Positions 5,881-6,091 of a DNA stretch of 6,091 bases are shown piece by piece. The translations under genes and the position numbers were made by a program. Within the stretch, counting starts at the first letter, position 1, and each line of letters opens with the position of its first letter. The stretch covers positions 1 to 6,091 of the forward strand of contig WTAG01000065.1 of the NCBI GenBank assembly GCA_013139755.1, read 5' to 3'. The notes under the pieces were generated by a model. That model did not search any database and was not told the origin of the DNA. It was given only the letters and a program-made list of their open reading frames with translations. The stretch comes from Methylomarinum sp. GTDB lineage: Bacteria > Pseudomonadota > Gammaproteobacteria > Methylococcales > Methylomonadaceae.

Positions 5881-6091
5881 ATACGGATTGATTTTGCGCT
5901 GAATAATCGCTGAGGGGGTCTACCATTGAAATTAGTAGTTGATTAGAAGGTAAAATAACAGCTGCACTCACCAATGACAAGAGTGTGGCTTAAGGGGTCC
6001 GTTATCGCAAGATTAACTCGTCTCTGAATTGCCGCTCTTGTCACCTACATCATCCATCCGTTATCTACCGGGATGATGTCAGTCTTTAGAC
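5881..6091. other. Non-coding tail with nested inverted repeats, possible mobile-element remnant
   Basis: I see no convincing gene here; the longest frames are short and lack start signals. The stretch is structured. TGACAAGAG (5975-5983) faces CTCTTGTCA (6035-6043). ACATCATCC (6047-6055) faces GGATGATGT (6071-6079) with a 15-base loop. GTCTTTAGAC (6082-6091) is a short palindrome at the window edge. TCCGTTATC occurs twice in direct orientation (5998-6006 and 6057-6065). Such clustering fits an insertion-sequence end, a small non-autonomous element or a structured RNA. I cannot name a family. Confidence 0.35.

Noticed and set aside
5974..6027. A 17-residue open frame starting at an ATG
   Set aside because: There is no clear ribosome binding site, and the frame overlaps the inverted repeats; too short to support as a gene.

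Overview
The window looks like chromosomal DNA of an AT-leaning gammaproteobacterium. It holds the tail of an aryl polyene (APE)-type pigment gene cluster, followed by an unrelated, AT-richer stretch with a TIR-domain gene. Gammaproteobacterium is inferred from the gene set: a family-2 glycosyltransferase, an LpxL-like acyltransferase, an aromatic amino acid lyase and a 4HBT thioesterase, packed with overlaps, as I know them from APE clusters. I cannot assign a genus. A methanotroph-like lineage is possible but unproven.

Positions 1-3120 form one tight plus-strand operon segment. It starts with the 3' end of a glycosyltransferase (cut by the left edge), which overlaps the acyltransferase by 4 bp. 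The MIO-type ammonia-lyase follows after 3 bp, starting at TTG, and overlaps the thioesterase by 8 bp. A 64-bp gap with a degenerate palindromic repeat and a small hairpin leads to a FAD-dependent oxidoreductase of the phytoene dehydrogenase/retinol saturase type (3185-4690). As a working model, the lyase makes a phenylpropenoic acid, probably 4-coumarate, as an aromatic building block. The thioesterase handles acyl thioesters, and the glycosyltransferase and acyltransferase build the lipid or sugar carrier that holds the pigment in the envelope. The redox role of the oxidoreductase is open. The polyketide core genes (ketosynthases, ACPs, dehydratases, ligase) are not in this window.

Positions 4691-4983 are non-coding and unusually rich in symmetry: a 9-bp-arm hairpin, a perfect 22-bp palindrome, and two degenerate copies of a unit repeated at 70 bp. 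The last gene (4984-5880) encodes a 298-residue protein with an N-terminal TIR domain that keeps the expected catalytic glutamate, and a C-terminal domain I do not recognise. It resembles a single-gene immune effector and has no visible partner here. The final 211 bp hold no convincing gene but contain nested inverted repeats that may be the remnant of a mobile element.

The main points of interest are the predicted tyrosine specificity of the lyase, the TIR protein with its unassigned C-terminus, and the palindromic repeat block in front of it, at the point where the pigment genes stop.
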